Notes: generated from the letters alone by a model not told the origin. DNA of 64,000 nt from Valencia hispanica (GCA_963556495.2 OY747712.1:15845235-15909234), one strand, 5' to 3'; shown: positions 34,797 to 46,998, counted from the stretch's first letter. A program made the numbers and translations.

Positions 34797-35000
34797 GTAC
34801 AACAGAAGATTTTTTTGTAGTTACCTCCGCCAGGAGGTAATGTTTTCCTGCCCTTATCTGCTTTTTTGTCTGTCTGTTAGCATCATAACTCTAAAATTTA
34901 TGAACAGATTTTGTGGAAATTTCAGGAAATGCTAAATGGGACCAGGAACAACTGGTTAGATTTTGTGATTGATTTGACATTAAGTGCGTATCCACCCACC
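34797..35000 (+). repeat. Repeat starting TACCTCCGCCAGGAGGTAAT
   Basis: TTACCTCCGCCAGGAGGTAA is itself a short palindrome. It is followed by GTCTGTCTGTTAGCA and TGAACAGATTTTGTGGAAAT, a signature of a common dispersed repeat of fish and other animals. The right end (about 35000) is uncertain. Confidence 0.6.
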
Positions 35001-35612
35001 TACCAGCGGTAACCTCCACTCCTCTCTCATGACAGAGAACTCACAAGTGGCTCCCCTGGCGCAGCTGCCCCGACTCTGTTCTCCGCCGGAACTCTTCCGG
35101 CGGCAGCACAAACGCAGCAGTGTGTCTTATTAAGACATTTATTTGGAAAAGTACAGAAAGTTAGAATTAGATAACAACATTGGGATGGGGTGAGCTAATG
35201 AGTGGCCCTGGCAGGGATCTGTGCTCTCTCAATGCTTTTCTAGTTTTAATTTAAGACATGCTTTTTTTTTCAAACTCTGCCTGAAAATCGGCAGTAGGGC
35301 ATCAACACAACATCAACACAACATGACAGTAACAAGCCTCTTTAGAAAATAAAACATACTTTAGCCTACCAGAAAAGTCAGTGGTTGCTATCTTGATCTT
35401 TGTCAGTTCCTCGTCATTTTCATGTCTTCCCTCCCTGCTGCTCGTTCTATCCCGTCCTGTTTCTCGCCGAGGTTTGTATTTTTGTATTGTTGATTATTAT
35501 TTATCATTAAATATGAGTGCTCGAAACTTTGAAAGCCTCTCTGCACCTGGGTCCTTCCTACATGACATGACATATATACAGTGGCTCTCCAAAGTGCGCC
35601 CAATCTCAGACA
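35001..35612. other. Unassigned stretch
   Basis: Includes a GC-richer piece (35050-35110) and AT-rich sequence. No feature is recognised. Confidence 0.4.
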
Positions 35613-36222
35613 AATAAATAAAAAAACTGGCTGCTAATTAGTTTATCAGTCCCTGTAGAAGCAATAATGCAGTGCTATCCTAGGAATTAATGTGGAGCTA
35701 TCTCTACCACTGGAGAGGTTGCAAGTCAATCATAGTGCTAACACATACAAAAAACAGAGACATACACACTTTTATTCTGTAAGTAGAAATTGGCTTAAAT
35801 TAATTCTGAAGACAAAAGTAACAAAAAATGTGTTTAGAAAGACATGTTGGCTGTTGTAAGGGGGAGATGGTGATTAGGTTGTCCTATATTACCCACTCAG
35901 CTAATAAGCTCTGAGAGGACAAACAAGGTCATACGCAGCTTATTCATAAAATAGTGAGATAAGGGTGTGTGTAAATCATGCTTATATTCACACCTAGGAC
36001 TAATTTACAAGTAGCAACAATTGTTATTTGCCTGCAAAAGGAAATGTCTATCTAGTAAACCCCACAGAAACGCTTACAAGTTGAGTTCACATAATCTTAA
36101 TTAAATTTGTATCACAGGTTTACTTTACATTTTCCTTTTCTAAAAGCCTACTGAGCTCCAGCCAAGCCTTGAGCCAAATAGTTTTTGACATATCAAGGTT
36201 TCTAAAAGATGCATCCCTCAAT
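35613..36222 (+). repeat. Left arm of a 610 bp near-identical inverted repeat
   Basis: Pairs with 39101-39712 in reverse complement. Outer edge AATAAATAAAAAAACTGGC, inner edge TCTAAAAGATGCATC. I count only about 12-20 differences along 610 bases, i.e. about 97-98 percent identity, much higher than any repeat pair around it. No frame, RNA gene or known repeat consensus is recognised inside the arm. Neither outer end resembles a transposon terminus, and the bases just outside do not form an obvious target duplication. Confidence 0.9.
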
Positions 36223-37487
36223 GCCTTCACAATGTCATTTGCAAAGTAGAGTGGGCAAATAATAACAATACACTGATTGCCTGTAGACTGCCACAAAAAA
36301 ACTGTATGCTACAATTAAATCAAAAAGGTCTTTCAACAAGGGGTGCAGCCAAGTTGTTGCAGTTTTTAGGTTTTACATTTCACATTTTCCCCCACAGATT
36401 CATTTGGTTTTTAGTTGGACTGAACATGATAAATGTCACACTATGCTGTATGTGGGGAAACCTTGAAATTTTTTTATCGTGGGCTTGTTTTCAACAGCAC
36501 AAAAACCTGGGATTTTAACAAGGATGCTTAAACTTTTAAGAGCCAATGTATGTTTCATACACTTTAGACACATCCGCTATTATCTATAGATGTTGATTAG
36601 TCTGAATTACCTTTTTTAAACCCAAAACTTAGAAAATGATGATGAGGGAGCAAGAGGCTAAAATAGGATGAATGCATGCTACATTTTTAATCACTCCTCA
36701 TCATGAAGAGGCAAGTTAGTGAGAGGTCAGCAGTCCAGCACTGCAGCAGTTCTTCCTCCACCAAGCTTCTCTGCCACCAGTAAATATCACGTTCAGCTTG
36801 AGCTCAGTCAAGTTTAAACCAGAAAGTTAGGCTGTCTGCTGTCATCTTTGAATTAGAAAATTATATGTTTGCTTCCTTCTGAATATTTTATAGAAGCCCT
36901 TAGCACAAAATATTTATCTCTAAATTTGGATCATAGTTTCATTGTATTTTAAGCTATGGTACATATTTTGGTTACTTGACTATATTTCTGTGAAAACTCT
37001 CAATACAAGTCCAAAAGTTGGAAATAAAGATTTAAGTACGATGGCAAAGCCAAATTTCATTCCTCTCAGCTTTTATTTATGTTGATGCAGCTATTGATCA
37101 TGCTCGAGAGAAAATTATGTCTCTAGGCTGCAGTGCTCATAGGTGGGCCAGGACATTAATCAGGAAATCAATTATGCTGTCGATAGGCTGGGCTGCGTTT
37201 GGGAAAGGATTGTGATCTGAAGATTCAGTCTAATTGGAAAAAGAAAGTATTTGTTTCGTATTTCTACAGCAACATCAGAGTTTATGCAGAGTTTTAGGGG
37301 CTCTGTCTTTATATATAACATTTCAGTCTAGACGGTTGGAATTATGTGTAGGAGAGACATTTTCCTTCTGGCTGAGAGAGCCCAGCTCTTGTGATGCTCA
37401 GGAATCCCATAAAACTGCAAAATTACTTGACCTGCACATGTGAATGTTAATGTTACCAAGGCTGAATGTATTGTATGTAGTTTTTTC
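36223..37487. other. Interior of the inverted repeat, unassigned part
   Basis: AT-rich, non-coding as far as I can see. It contains no recognisable transposase or RT that would explain the flanking arms. Confidence 0.4.
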
Positions 37488-37764
37488 TACACTCCTTGTT
37501 TTTTTCTCCCCATTTTGCCTCGATACAACCACCAACCTCAATGTATTTTATTGAGATTTTAAGGTTGACCAATCCTGGGTAGTGTATAATTTTGAAGTGA
37601 GATGGAAAATGATATATGGTTTTACTCTTATACCCCTAAATAAAATATTTACCAAAACCAATTACCTTTAGAAGTTACATCATTTGTTTGTAATCTAATG
37701 TCAGTATGAAAACAGCTGCCCTGTGAAGGCCTCAGAGGTTTGTTAGCGAACATTAATGAACAAG

Positions 37765-38620
37765 CAATCTTCATAAAAACCAAGAACTAAGGCAGACAGT
37801 TCAAAGATAGTTTTGAGGAAATTTAAAGCAAAGTTAACTTATAAAACATTATCCCAAGCTATGATAATCTCATGAAGCAAAGTTCAATTCATCATTCGCA
37901 AATGGAAAGACTTTGGCACAAGCATTATTTAGAATCTCATAACAGGGCATCAGTTTGTGAAGACTGGCAAGAAATGGTAAATGGCCTATACTTGTATAGG
38001 CGCTTTATCAACTCCAAGGACTCCAAAGTGCTTGACATTAACTCATTCATACACACATTCACACACTGACGATGGTAAGCAACATTGTAGCCACAGCTGC
38101 CCTGAGGACAGAACTATATTGCTGTCATTCAATGTATGCCCCCGGAGCCCTCTGATCAGCACCAAGTGGTGAAGTTTCTTGCCCAAGTACACAATTGCAA
38201 AATGACTGTGACAGACGGAGCGGGCTATCAAACCAGCAACTCACCGGTTATAGGACGAACCCCTACCTCCTGACACAAAAACAAATGATTGTTAATAAAA
38301 AGGCAGAAACTCCTGTAGGGGATATTGAAAACTGCTGAGATAAAATCAAAAAAGCTTTTTGGCATGTGTCAGAAAAGTAACGCTGCACATCACTCCTAAG
38401 ACATCATCGTCAAAGTGAAACATGGTAGTGGCAGCATCATATTGTGACAATGGTTTTCTTCAGCAGGGACCTGGAAGCTGGTTAAAGTAATGGGAATGGA
38501 GCAAAGTACAAGACATAGGAGGCAATAAAAACTTGCAAAGCTGGTTGAAAAACACCCCCAAAGACTTGCAAATGAAATGGAATCGCAAGATGGTTCCACA
38601 AAGTAATGACTTTGGGTGGA
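37765..38620 (+). pseudogene. Tc1-like transposase remnant (family c)
   Basis: The N-terminal part survives as TTTAAAGCAAAGTTAACTTA, AACATTATCCCAAGCTATGA and CATTCGCAAATGGAAAGAC, the paired helix-turn-helix region (the I-H-H-KW pattern is readable). The SINE is inserted right after it. The core resumes at GCTGCACATCACTC and GAAACATGGTAGTGGCAGCA, then TTCTTCAGCAGGGACCTGGA. The expected start codon is changed and many stops are present. The catalytic triad is not preserved. Confidence 0.7.
37976..38276 (-). repeat. tRNA-derived SINE copy 2, minus strand
   Basis: Same family as 32247-32548: GGTAAATGG tail, TCATTCATACACACATTCAC, CATTGTAGCCACAGCTGCCC and TTTCTTGCCCAAG-ACA in the same order. The head is about 14 bases shorter than the first copy, so it lacks part of the A-box. 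It sits inside the family c Tc1 element. Confidence 0.75.
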
Positions 38621-38751
38621 ATGAATTCAAATACACACAACGTTTCAGATTTGCATTCTTTTTATTATTTGGAATTGTGTTTTTCATCTTCTTTCCACTT
38701 CACTATAAAACACTACTTTGTACTAGGCTATCAAGTAAATTTGATTATTGA

Positions 38752-38945
38752 AAAGTTCATTCATTGCAGTAACTCAATTTACTAAGTGAGGCGCGTTATA
38801 TAGATCAACTACCCAAAGACTGATGTTTTCAAGCTTTTATTACTGTTAATTATGAAGGTTTCCCGCTTAAAGTTATTGAAAACATGATATTTAAGATTAG
38901 AATATTACATCAGATGAATAAAAAGAACACTTGATTAAGAATTGT
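38752..38945. mobile_element. Tc1-like terminal fragment (family d)
   Basis: Contains GAAAAGTTCATTCATTGCAG-TAACTCAA, TTCAAGCTTTTATTACTGTT and TTAGAATATTACATCAGATG with AATAAAAAGAACA. These follow the family d terminal inverted repeat seen at 13026 and 1285. It abuts the end of the family c element. Confidence 0.6.
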
Positions 38946-39100
38946 AGGCTTACACAGAAGTATGTGTAATTCCTACCTAAAGATTGTTATTCTCAAAAGG
39001 AACATTTAATCTGCCGTACATTCCCATAACATATTTGTAATCACATTGTTTTTACTCTATTACTTTAAGTTTGCATCACCTAAGCAACATATTTTAACAA
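38946..39100. other. Short spacer inside inverted repeat
   Basis: AT-rich, nothing recognised. Confidence 0.4.
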
Positions 39101-39712
39101 ATTGAGAGAGATGCATCTTTTAGAAACCTTGATGTGTAACAAACTATTCGGCTCAAGGCTTGGCTGGAGCTCAGTAGGCTTTTAGAAAAGGAAAATGTAA
39201 AGTAAATCTGTGATACAAATTTAATTAAGATTATGTGAATTCAACTTTTAAGCGTTTCTGTGGGGTTTACTAGATAGACATTTCCTTTTGCAGGCAAATA
39301 ACAATTGTTGCTACTTGTAAATTGGTCCTAGGTGTGAATATAAGCATGATTTACACACACCCTTATCTCACTATTTTATGAATAAGCTGCGTATGACCTT
39401 GTTTGTCCTCTCAGAGCTTATTAGCTGAGTGGGTAATATAGGACAACCTAATCACCATCTCCCCCTTACAACAGCCAACCTGTCTTTCTAAACACATTTT
39501 TTGTTACTTTTGTCTTCAGAATTTATTTAAGCCAATTTCTACTTACAGAATAAAAGTGTGTATGTCTCTGTTTTTTGTATGTGTTAGCACTATGATTGAC
39601 TTGCAACCTCTCCAGTGGTAGAGATAGCTCCACATTAATTCCTAGGATAGTACTGCATTATTGCTTCTACAGGGACTGATAAACTAATTAGCAGCCAGTT
39701 TTTTTATTTATT
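39101..39712 (-). repeat. Right arm of the 610 bp inverted repeat
   Basis: Reverse complement of 35613-36222. Examples of arm differences, read in the left-arm orientation: ACATGTTGG versus ACAGGTTGG, GTGCTATCC versus GTACTATCC, GACTAATTT versus GACCAATTT. The inner edge has a two-base length difference (GCATCCCTCAAT versus GCATCTCTCTCAAT). Confidence 0.9.
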
Positions 39713-40703
39713 AAAAGCCCTTGATTAACTGATCATCAGTAAATGTGGCCACTGTTGTAAAGGTTTAAGCAGTTTGGAGCATTACCACATGTCAATCTTA
39801 CGATGCTTAGGTAAATTATTAAAGACCCAGGAGCAGCGTCTCAAACTCTTCGGGAGTGAGTTTGCCAATTAACATTAACTAATTAAATCTATGAGAAAAC
39901 AAATCTGCTAGGAAAGGCAAAAATTAGTGAAAAGTCACAAACAAGGAAACCTACAAATTATCAACAGCCCTGACGGTTTCCTTCTTGTCTAAAACATTGC
40001 CCAAGAGGAGTAGACAGTCACTGTGGCCAGGTGTTAAAAATACAATATTTATACAATAATAGCTTTGATTTTAATAAAGACGGTTTATTAGGGCTGCAAT
40101 GATAAAAAAATAAGAAATTAAAAAATATATTTTTAAAAACGTGCACAAATGTCAGACTTTTCAGCTTAGCTATATTAAGGGGCTGTGTTGACAGCCCTCA
40201 CTCTTCATGATGGACTTAAAAGTGAGGACAGCTTATCCAAGCATCATTAAATAGCGCTCTATTCAGGAGTGAATGAATGATGTAAACTGTGATTTTTTTT
40301 ACTTCATGCAGAAATGTGCTAGCAACATTTCCATGCTCCATGGTAGGTGCTTAATTCACTGCTGTATATCTGTCTGTGTGGGTACAGGCACAGTTCAGCT
40401 TTTACGCACCCACTAACACACACAGAGTCATAGTTGATGATGCATGCCTCACCTCTTACTTGAAGCTTGACTATAATACCTTCTTCCTCACTTTAAACAT
40501 AAACTGAAGGCTAATTTAAACAAAAAAAAATCAAATCTGTGTCTTTGCATTCTGATTTTGTCGTTACTGGGCGGAAGTCTCAAGGGGGGTTCTGCGGCTA
40601 CAGCAGAGATAAGCAGTTAAATGAAGCTGCTGCTTAAGGCATTCTGTCACTTCTGACTTTTCTCTCAGACTATTGTACAAGTACATATTGAAATTACAGA
40701 GCA
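39713..40703. other. Unassigned stretch
   Basis: No feature recognised. It ends where the truncated left terminus of Tc1 copy A begins. Confidence 0.4.
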
Positions 40704-42106
40704 AAAAATCTAAAAAAAATAGCATTTTTCATCCGACCAATAAAAGAAAAGTGTTTTTAACACAAAAAAAGTCAACATTCAAATAATTATGTTCAGTTTT
40801 GCACTCAATACTTGGTTGGGAATCCTTTTGCAGAAATGACTGCTTCAATGCGGCGTGGCATGGAGGCAATCAGCCTGTGGCACTGCTGAGGTGTTATGGA
40901 GGCCCAGGATGCTTCGATAGCGGCCTTAAGCACATCCAGAGTGTTGGGTCTTGCGTCTCTCAACTTCCTCTTCACAATATCCCACAGATTCTCTATGGGG
41001 TTCAGGTCAGGAGAGTTGGCAGGCCAATTGAGCACAGTAATACCATGGTCAGTAAACCATTTACCAGTGGTTTTGGCACTGTGAGCAGGTGCCAGGTCGT
41101 GCTGAAAAATGAAATCTTCATCTCCATAAAGCTTTTCAGCAGATGGAAGCATGAAGTGCTCCAAAATCTCCTGATAGCTAGCTGCATTGACCCTGCCCTT
41201 GATAAAACACAGTGGACCAACACCAGCAGCTGACATGACACCCCAGACCGTCACTGACTGTGGGTACATGACACTGGACTTCAGGCATTTTGGCATGTCC
41301 TTCTCCCCAGTCTTCCTCCAGACACTGGCACCTTGATTTCCGAATGACATGCAAGTACTTTGGACAACTGAGCAACAGTCCAGTGCTGCATCTCTGTAGC
41401 CCAGGTCAGGCGCTTCTGCCGCTGTTTCTGGTTCAAAAGTGGCTTGACCTGTGGAATGTGGCACCTGTAGCCCATTTCCTGCACACGCCTGTGCACGATG
41501 GCTCTGGATGTTTCTACTCCAGACTCAGTCCACTGCTTCTGCAGGTCCCCCAAGGTCTGGAATCGGTCCTTCTCCACAATCTTCCTCAGGGTCCAGTCAC
41601 CTCTTCTCAATGTGCAGCGTTTTCTGCCACACTTTTTCCTTCCCACAGACTTCCCACTGAGGTGCCTTGATACAGCACTCTGGGAACAGCCTATTCGTTC
41701 AGAAATTTCTTTCTGTGTCTTACCCTCTTGCTTGAGGGTGTCAATGATGGCCTTCTGGGCAGCAGTCAGGTCGGCAGTCTTACCCATGATTGCGGTTTTG
41801 AGTAATGAACCAGGCTGGGAGTTTTTAAAAGCCTCAGGAATCTTTTGCAGGTGTTTAGAGTTAATTAGTTGATTCAGATGATTAGGTTAATAGCTCGTTT
41901 AGAGAACCTTTTCATGATATGCTAATTTTTTGAGATAGGAATTTTGGGTTTTCATGAGCTGTATGCCAAAATCATCAGTTTTAAAACAATAAATATTTCA
42001 GTTGGTGTGCAATGAATCTAAAATATATGAAAGTTTAATTTTTATCATTACATTATGGAAAAGAATGAACTTTATCACAATATGCTAATTTTTTGAGAAG
42101 GACCTG
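40704..42106 (-). mobile_element. Tc1-like element, family a, copy A
   Basis: The right terminus (minus-strand 5' end) is complete: CAGGTCCTTCTCAAAAAATT in reverse complement ending at 42106, followed by TA. The inner part of the terminal repeat (AATTCCTATCTCAAAAAATT type) is present on both sides. The outer part of the left terminus is missing: sequence homology begins at about 40704 with AAAAATAGCATTTTTCATCC. One end is therefore lost. Confidence 0.9.
40805..41787 (-). pseudogene. Tc1-like transposase, copy A (lost first catalytic Asp)
   Basis: Cut-and-paste DDE transposase of about 340 residues in its family. The N-terminal half (start ATG at 41785-41787) has the helix-turn-helix (MGKTADLTAAQKAIIDTLK; SERIGCSQSAVSRHLSG) and a basic GRKKCGRKRC segment. 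The C-terminal half runs to a stop at 40805 and has IFQHDLAPAH (second Asp) and SPDLNPIENLW (Glu). Between them about 20 bases are missing at AAAGTACTTGCATGTCATT. This removes the FSDESKF block with the first catalytic Asp and shifts frame. The protein cannot be active. Confidence 0.9.
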
Positions 42107-43829
42107 TATTTTAAATCTCCTTAAATGGAAACAAGGCTTTATCAAAATGCCCATAGTGCTTTGAAAAGGACAAGAATAAATTTTAATGAATGAGTCTTCA
42201 CTCTAAATTTTGGACTCATTTTGCTATCTAGCAACAAAATCAATGCAATATGTGAATGAGAGCAGCTGTATGGGAAGTTGACCATAATGAAACAGTTTAT
42301 GCAAGCAAAGAGCAGGAATGAATTAAACAGAGGAAAAACTTAGCAAAGACCAAGATGCAAATGCTATGTGATGACATAATTGATGATGTCATGACCTTTA
42401 TATAGTTGAAACACGCAACTACATACACCATATAAACAGACACACAAAGTTTTATTCTCACTGTTAGACATTAAATCAGACTAAATACCTTCTGTTTTAG
42501 ATCCGTTAGGATTATAATATTTTTTATTTGCCAAATGCCAGAGTAATGAGAGAAAGTCTTTAGATAATTTTTAGCTGTTTTTCACCTGGATACGGAACTT
42601 CACAAACAGCACAATTAGTATGCCTTTACATAATTTTTGAAAGCCTAGATGATGATATCACGGCTTTTTAAGGTTCTGATAGGTTAACTCACAATGTCTG
42701 AGGCAAACAGAGTTCCATCTCTGAATGAATTTTAAGGAACAAGGAATATATCGCTTTCTGGTATGAGATCATTGAAATGACGATATATAAACTAGTCAAG
42801 ATATCAGAAAGAGGATTTTTTATTTTCACAAGTCTGTTACTTTTTGTGTAAAATTTCTAGATGCCTGAAGGTGCCAAATTTTTCTGTCCAGTTATATCCA
42901 CATTTAAGATATAAGTACCATTAGAATGCCCAGCCATCATGTTTTTTAGGAAGAAGACCAGAACAACTGCTAAAGACATCATAAAGATAAAAGAAAAAAA
43001 TAGATAAAAGTTGGCAAATTCACACGGCAACTGATGGGATTCATTTCTCATGAACAAACTGAACAGACCGCATTTCCTAGCATTCCTAGTGCTGCCCCAA
43101 CGCACTCGCATTGGTCTGTGGCAAGTGATGACATCACAGAGTTTATTTAGCCAGTGCGGCTACATTAAACCCCACCTTACCTCTTTGACTGAGGTGCAAA
43201 TCACTAGCGAAAACTCCCCTTCTTGTTCTATACCTGTGAGACCAAGGAAAAACTCTCCTCAAATCTTCAAAATGCTTTCTGTCCAGCGATCCGGCGTCCT
43301 GTAAAAGCAACCAGTAACTCTTGTTGGCGGCAAGAACTGTTCCAAAGAAGTTCTTGAAGAAGACAGGCCTTGGCAGCCTGCAACAGAATCGCACTTCTAA
43401 AAAAGCCTCGCGTTGACGACGGCTTTATGCCCAACCTTTTGACACTTTTCCCCCTTTTTCTTTGTGGACTGGCATGTTTGCTTTGGACCAGCAAGTCAGC
43501 GTCAAAGTGGGGTCAATGCTGTTTCATTTATTTCAACTCTTAGGTGTCTGGGCAGATAGATAAGTCAGAACGACTTAAAAATTGTTCCTTGTTGGTTTAA
43601 ATGTGTTGTAAACTCTGAAACCACAGTTTTCTCATTTAGCGTCGCCGCACGCTGGTATTGAGCTGTTTATTTACTGTGTTTGAAGCTGGTTGTATCCCAA
43701 AAGGGTTCTACTGTTTATTTCTTTCTCTCTACCTCTCCGTTCTCTCCGCACTCTCCCACATGCAATTGTATATTTTGCACAGCTTCGCATTTGATCCAGG
43801 ACTCCACACTCACAGCTGGACCGCATGGC
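42107..43829. other. Unassigned stretch
   Basis: No recognised repeat or gene. Frames around 42857-43494 on both strands lack motifs. The pyrimidine-rich 43710-43760 and GC-balanced 43050-43500 could be an unfamiliar LTR or MITE, but no termini were found. Confidence 0.35.
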
Positions 43830-43957
43830 TTCCATTGTTAGCCAAGGCTAATTTTATTGTTCTTTGTTCTCCACACCACTTCCATTGTCCGCTAAGTTTA
43901 ATACCCTTGTTAGGTTTAGCTGACCACATTGTTGACCGAAGCTAATCCAATTGCCCC
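43830..43957. repeat. Degenerate tandem repeat, three units
   Basis: Three units spaced 46-50 bases apart share CATTGTT-GCC-AAGCTAAT-C-ATTG: at about 43832, 43878 and 43928. Divergence between units is about 30 percent. Confidence 0.45.
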
Positions 43958-44062
43958 ACCTGGTCCTTTGTTAGCGCCTTAGCTTCGCAGAAGAGAAAGC
44001 TAACACTATCTTAACCAGCTGATAAACACCCCAATCCTTTCTCCAACTCGCAGCATATACGC

Positions 44063-44063
44063 A

Positions 44064-44099
<36 letters not shown>
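44063..44099. repeat. (CA)n microsatellite
   Basis: About 18 CA units. Confidence 0.95.
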
Positions 44100-44102
<3 letters not shown>

Positions 44103-44209
44103 ACACATTTTATGAGGTTATTTACTTACACATGATGAAAAGAATTGCTTTGAAAAAACAACAGCTGAGCAGAAGCGCTTGTTGAACATGGCAGAGAAAT
44201 TAGCATCTG

Positions 44210-44300
44210 GTGTTAACAGGGGGGCAGCGGATAGCGCATGATTTTTGTGAGCACGCCGCTTCACATCGCTTCCACAGCTGGTGTGAACTAGGCGTTCGTC
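44210..44300. repeat. Fragment with GGTGTGAACTA terminus-like motif
   Basis: CGCTTCACATCGCTTCCACA followed by GCTGGTGTGAACTAGGC resembles 48515-48540 (GCGCTTCATGTCTGGTGTGA). Both look like pieces of one MITE class. Confidence 0.4.
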
Positions 44301-45850
44301 TCAGTATTTATCTGTTAGAGAACATTAGTGAGCATGTAGTATAACTACGACCAAGAAAACAACAACAACATACAGATCAAGAATAGTTTAGAGAGAAGCA
44401 GGATTAGATTATGAAGCAATATCTTAAGCTTTGAATATATCACAATGCACTATTCAATTCTTCATCGAAAAAATACATATAAAAAATTTAATCAGGGGGA
44501 CTTAAAATTTACGCTTGCCACAATTCTCAGATTTTTATTTCTAAATCAAATTTAAGATTTTACGTCATTTTCAGTCTACTTCACAATATTGTTTTTATGT
44601 TAGTTTATAAATATACATAAAATCATAATAAATTACATTATAGTTTGCTTTTGTTACATAACAAAATGTAAAAACAAATTCAAAGGGTATTGATACTTGT
44701 ATGAGGCAAAGCACATTAAAACAAACAAACAAACAAACAAACAAAAAACAACAACAACAAACCTATCAGTGACAGCCAAAGGCAGAAGAACTGTAGCTGA
44801 CAAGTGTGTGCTTATTTGAAGTTTTAGTAGAAAAGAGGGAAAAAATGAGGCAGAAAAAAAGACAGAAAACTGACAGGTAGAAATGAGGCATGTCAGTGAT
44901 TCATACTACATCAGTGAGTGTTGTGATGATGCACTGGGAACAAAAGAACCTCAACCTCTCTGCAAGAATGAAGCCATTGTTGTTGACTTGATCATTATTC
45001 CAGCCACATGTGGTCTGAATGTTGATGTGATGCTGTGTTAATGTTTGATAAAGAGGACCTCACATCCCAGTTGGGTACACTAATGACTAATAGCATGAGT
45101 AGGTCTGAGCAAATAGCCGCAGAAAAGTGAGCAGACATAAAGCTTATTGTTGCAAAACAAAATGCTACTTGACATGCTTATTGTTTAATGCTTGTTTAAA
45201 GTTGAAGGAAAGAAGGAAGTTTGTTTAGCTGAAATAAGTTTTATGCAATGTATCCCAACCTACTTACATTTATATTAGGACATATTATGTCATGACCAGT
45301 GGATTTAACCATTATTTATCAGTTTGTTTCTCTTTTTGTAGTAATGATTTTTGATAATTTTAGAGATAGATAATCATAAAAATGCTACTGTGGTTCTGAT
45401 CGACATACGGACCAGTTGATTCTTATGTAACCAACAGCCTCTTATTACTTGTCAAATTGAATTAACTTTAAACGACTTCCTGCTTGTAGATATTTATGAA
45501 ATCACATAAATATATTTCCAATGGTATTGTTTTAGTGACAGAGTTTACCTTTTTACTCTGTTTACACGATGCCAGGACAGTAAAACACAAATGTTTTGTG
45601 TTTTGGCCTCTTGTTTGCCTTATAACAGGGTTTTGGCTGGACAAAACCACAAATGTTGGATAAAGGCCTTCAGAGTGAAGCTCTTAATAAACGCAATACA
45701 AATAATTGCTATGTAAATGTAAACCGTTAACATTTGGAAATGATAAAGTCAGTCACGTCATTTTGTAAATGTGCACTCAGTCCCAGTTTTCACCCGCACA
45801 GCAACAAGAATAGTGGATGGCTGCGTTCTGTCTGTGCTGCTGGAGATTAT
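44301..45850. other. Unassigned stretch with (CAAA)n
   Basis: Contains a (CAAA)n and (CAA)n run at about 44723-44758. No other feature is recognised. Confidence 0.4.
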
Positions 45851-46440
45851 TTGGTGTGTTAAAGGAGTCATGACCTGTAATTTTCACTTTTCCATGAGAA
45901 AAAAGGTATGTTATGATTGCCTAACGATTATACACTGCCCGGGAAGCCGATATTTAAAAGTGAAGCGTTTGTTTACCCCTGGGTTCGTCCACCGGCCCAC
46001 AGGAACGCGCACTCAAATACGTGGGTTTAATTTCTGGCCGACTTCACGTCAAGTCGGCGCAGGATATACCATATATAGACAGGCCCGACCTATGCTGCAG
46101 GAAGCCCCAGCTACGTTTGGAAAAAGGGGCCATTCCAACAATCAGAGAATTGCCTGCAATTGAAATGGTAAGGCTGTGTTTTTATTGCTCTGCTGTGTGT
46201 AACAAACAGCAGCTAACTGTTAATGTGGCTATTGTATGCTAGCAGGAGTAGCAGATATGGGTTAGATATGCTGAAGCGTTACCTGCGGTGTCAACCCCCC
46301 TCCTTCCTGCCACCAATCAACGCGCCCCTCATTTGCATTATTACAATGCCCGTCCACGACAGCCAAAGTATCGCATCAGATCTCGCGAGACACTAATGCC
46401 TTCGGAAATAAGGGTCAGAGAAGCTCTGTGTTTATTTTTT
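45851..46440. repeat. Possible TTAA-start repeat, unclassified
   Basis: GTTAAAGGAGTCATGACCTG at 45858 resembles the start of a frequent fish repeat. The block contains GC-richer sequence (46290-46400) unlike its surroundings. The right terminus was not found, and the 130-codon frame at 45771-46163 has no motif. Confidence 0.3.
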
Positions 46441-46624
46441 CACTTTTTTTCAACTTTTCTTTTTTAGAAGGGCCTGAAAGACTATAATAGAGCGTGGGTA
46501 TCCAAGATAATAGTAGGTTATGACTCGTTTAAAGCAAAATCTTTATGCTGTCAGGGAAGATGCATATATTACATGCGGGAGATCATTTGTGTGTCTTTAG
46601 ATGCAGGAGGTCTTATTTCCCTTT
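46441..46624. other. Short spacer
   Basis: Nothing recognised. Confidence 0.4.
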
Positions 46625-46880
46625 CTCCACAAAATATTCTTTCCTCTTTATGCCATCTATTTTTGAAGTGCACCAGTCCCTCCTAATGAAAAACACCCAC
46701 GTAACATGATGCTGCCACCCCCTTACTTCAAAGTTTGGATGATATTTGCGAGGCTACACATTTCTTCTGTATTCCTCCAAATGTGACAACGGTCATTATA
46801 TACAAACAATCCAGTTTTAGTGTCATCAGACCACAGGATATGTTTCCAAAATGTAAGGTCATTGTCGCTGTTGTGACACA
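46625..46880 (-). pseudogene. Tc1-like transposase fragment (family e), minus strand
   Basis: The plus strand reads AACATGATGCTGCCACCCCC, CTCCAAATGTGACAACGGTC and GTCATCAGACCACAGGATAT, i.e. antisense of a Tc1 core. The minus strand gives LWSDDTKTGLF (first catalytic Asp region) and GGGSIML. It is truncated on both sides. It is the same family as the plus-strand piece at 23386. Confidence 0.75.
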
Positions 46881-46998
46881 GCAAGTGAGATAAATGTCTG
46901 GTTTACATAGGCATATTAATATTTATTGATCATAATTAAATTCAAGTTTAATCTGCTAATTAAAGATCGGGGCACCGGTTTTTCAGACACTTAGACTA

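Larger units (their letters stand above)
37488..38754 (+). mobile_element. Decayed Tc1-like element (family c) with nested SINE
   Basis: The left end (about 37488-37660) has ACCTCAATGTATTTTATTGA and GGAAAATGATATATGG. The right end (about 38600-38754) has TTTCAGATTTGCATTCTTTT and CACTTCACTATAAAACACTA; these are terminal regions of a very common fish Tc1 family. Between them lie transposase remnants and a SINE. The left-end and right-end fragments are in the right order and orientation, so this is one element, shortened by deletion. Confidence 0.75.

Noticed and set aside
40805..41872. Plus-strand frames over Tc1 copy A
   Set aside because: They are antisense shadows of the minus-strand transposase; the same shadows appear over copy C.
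43050..44050. LTR retroelement 5' region
   Set aside because: The composition changes here and it contains pyrimidine-rich tracts, but no TG...CA ends, primer-binding site or coding domain could be found.
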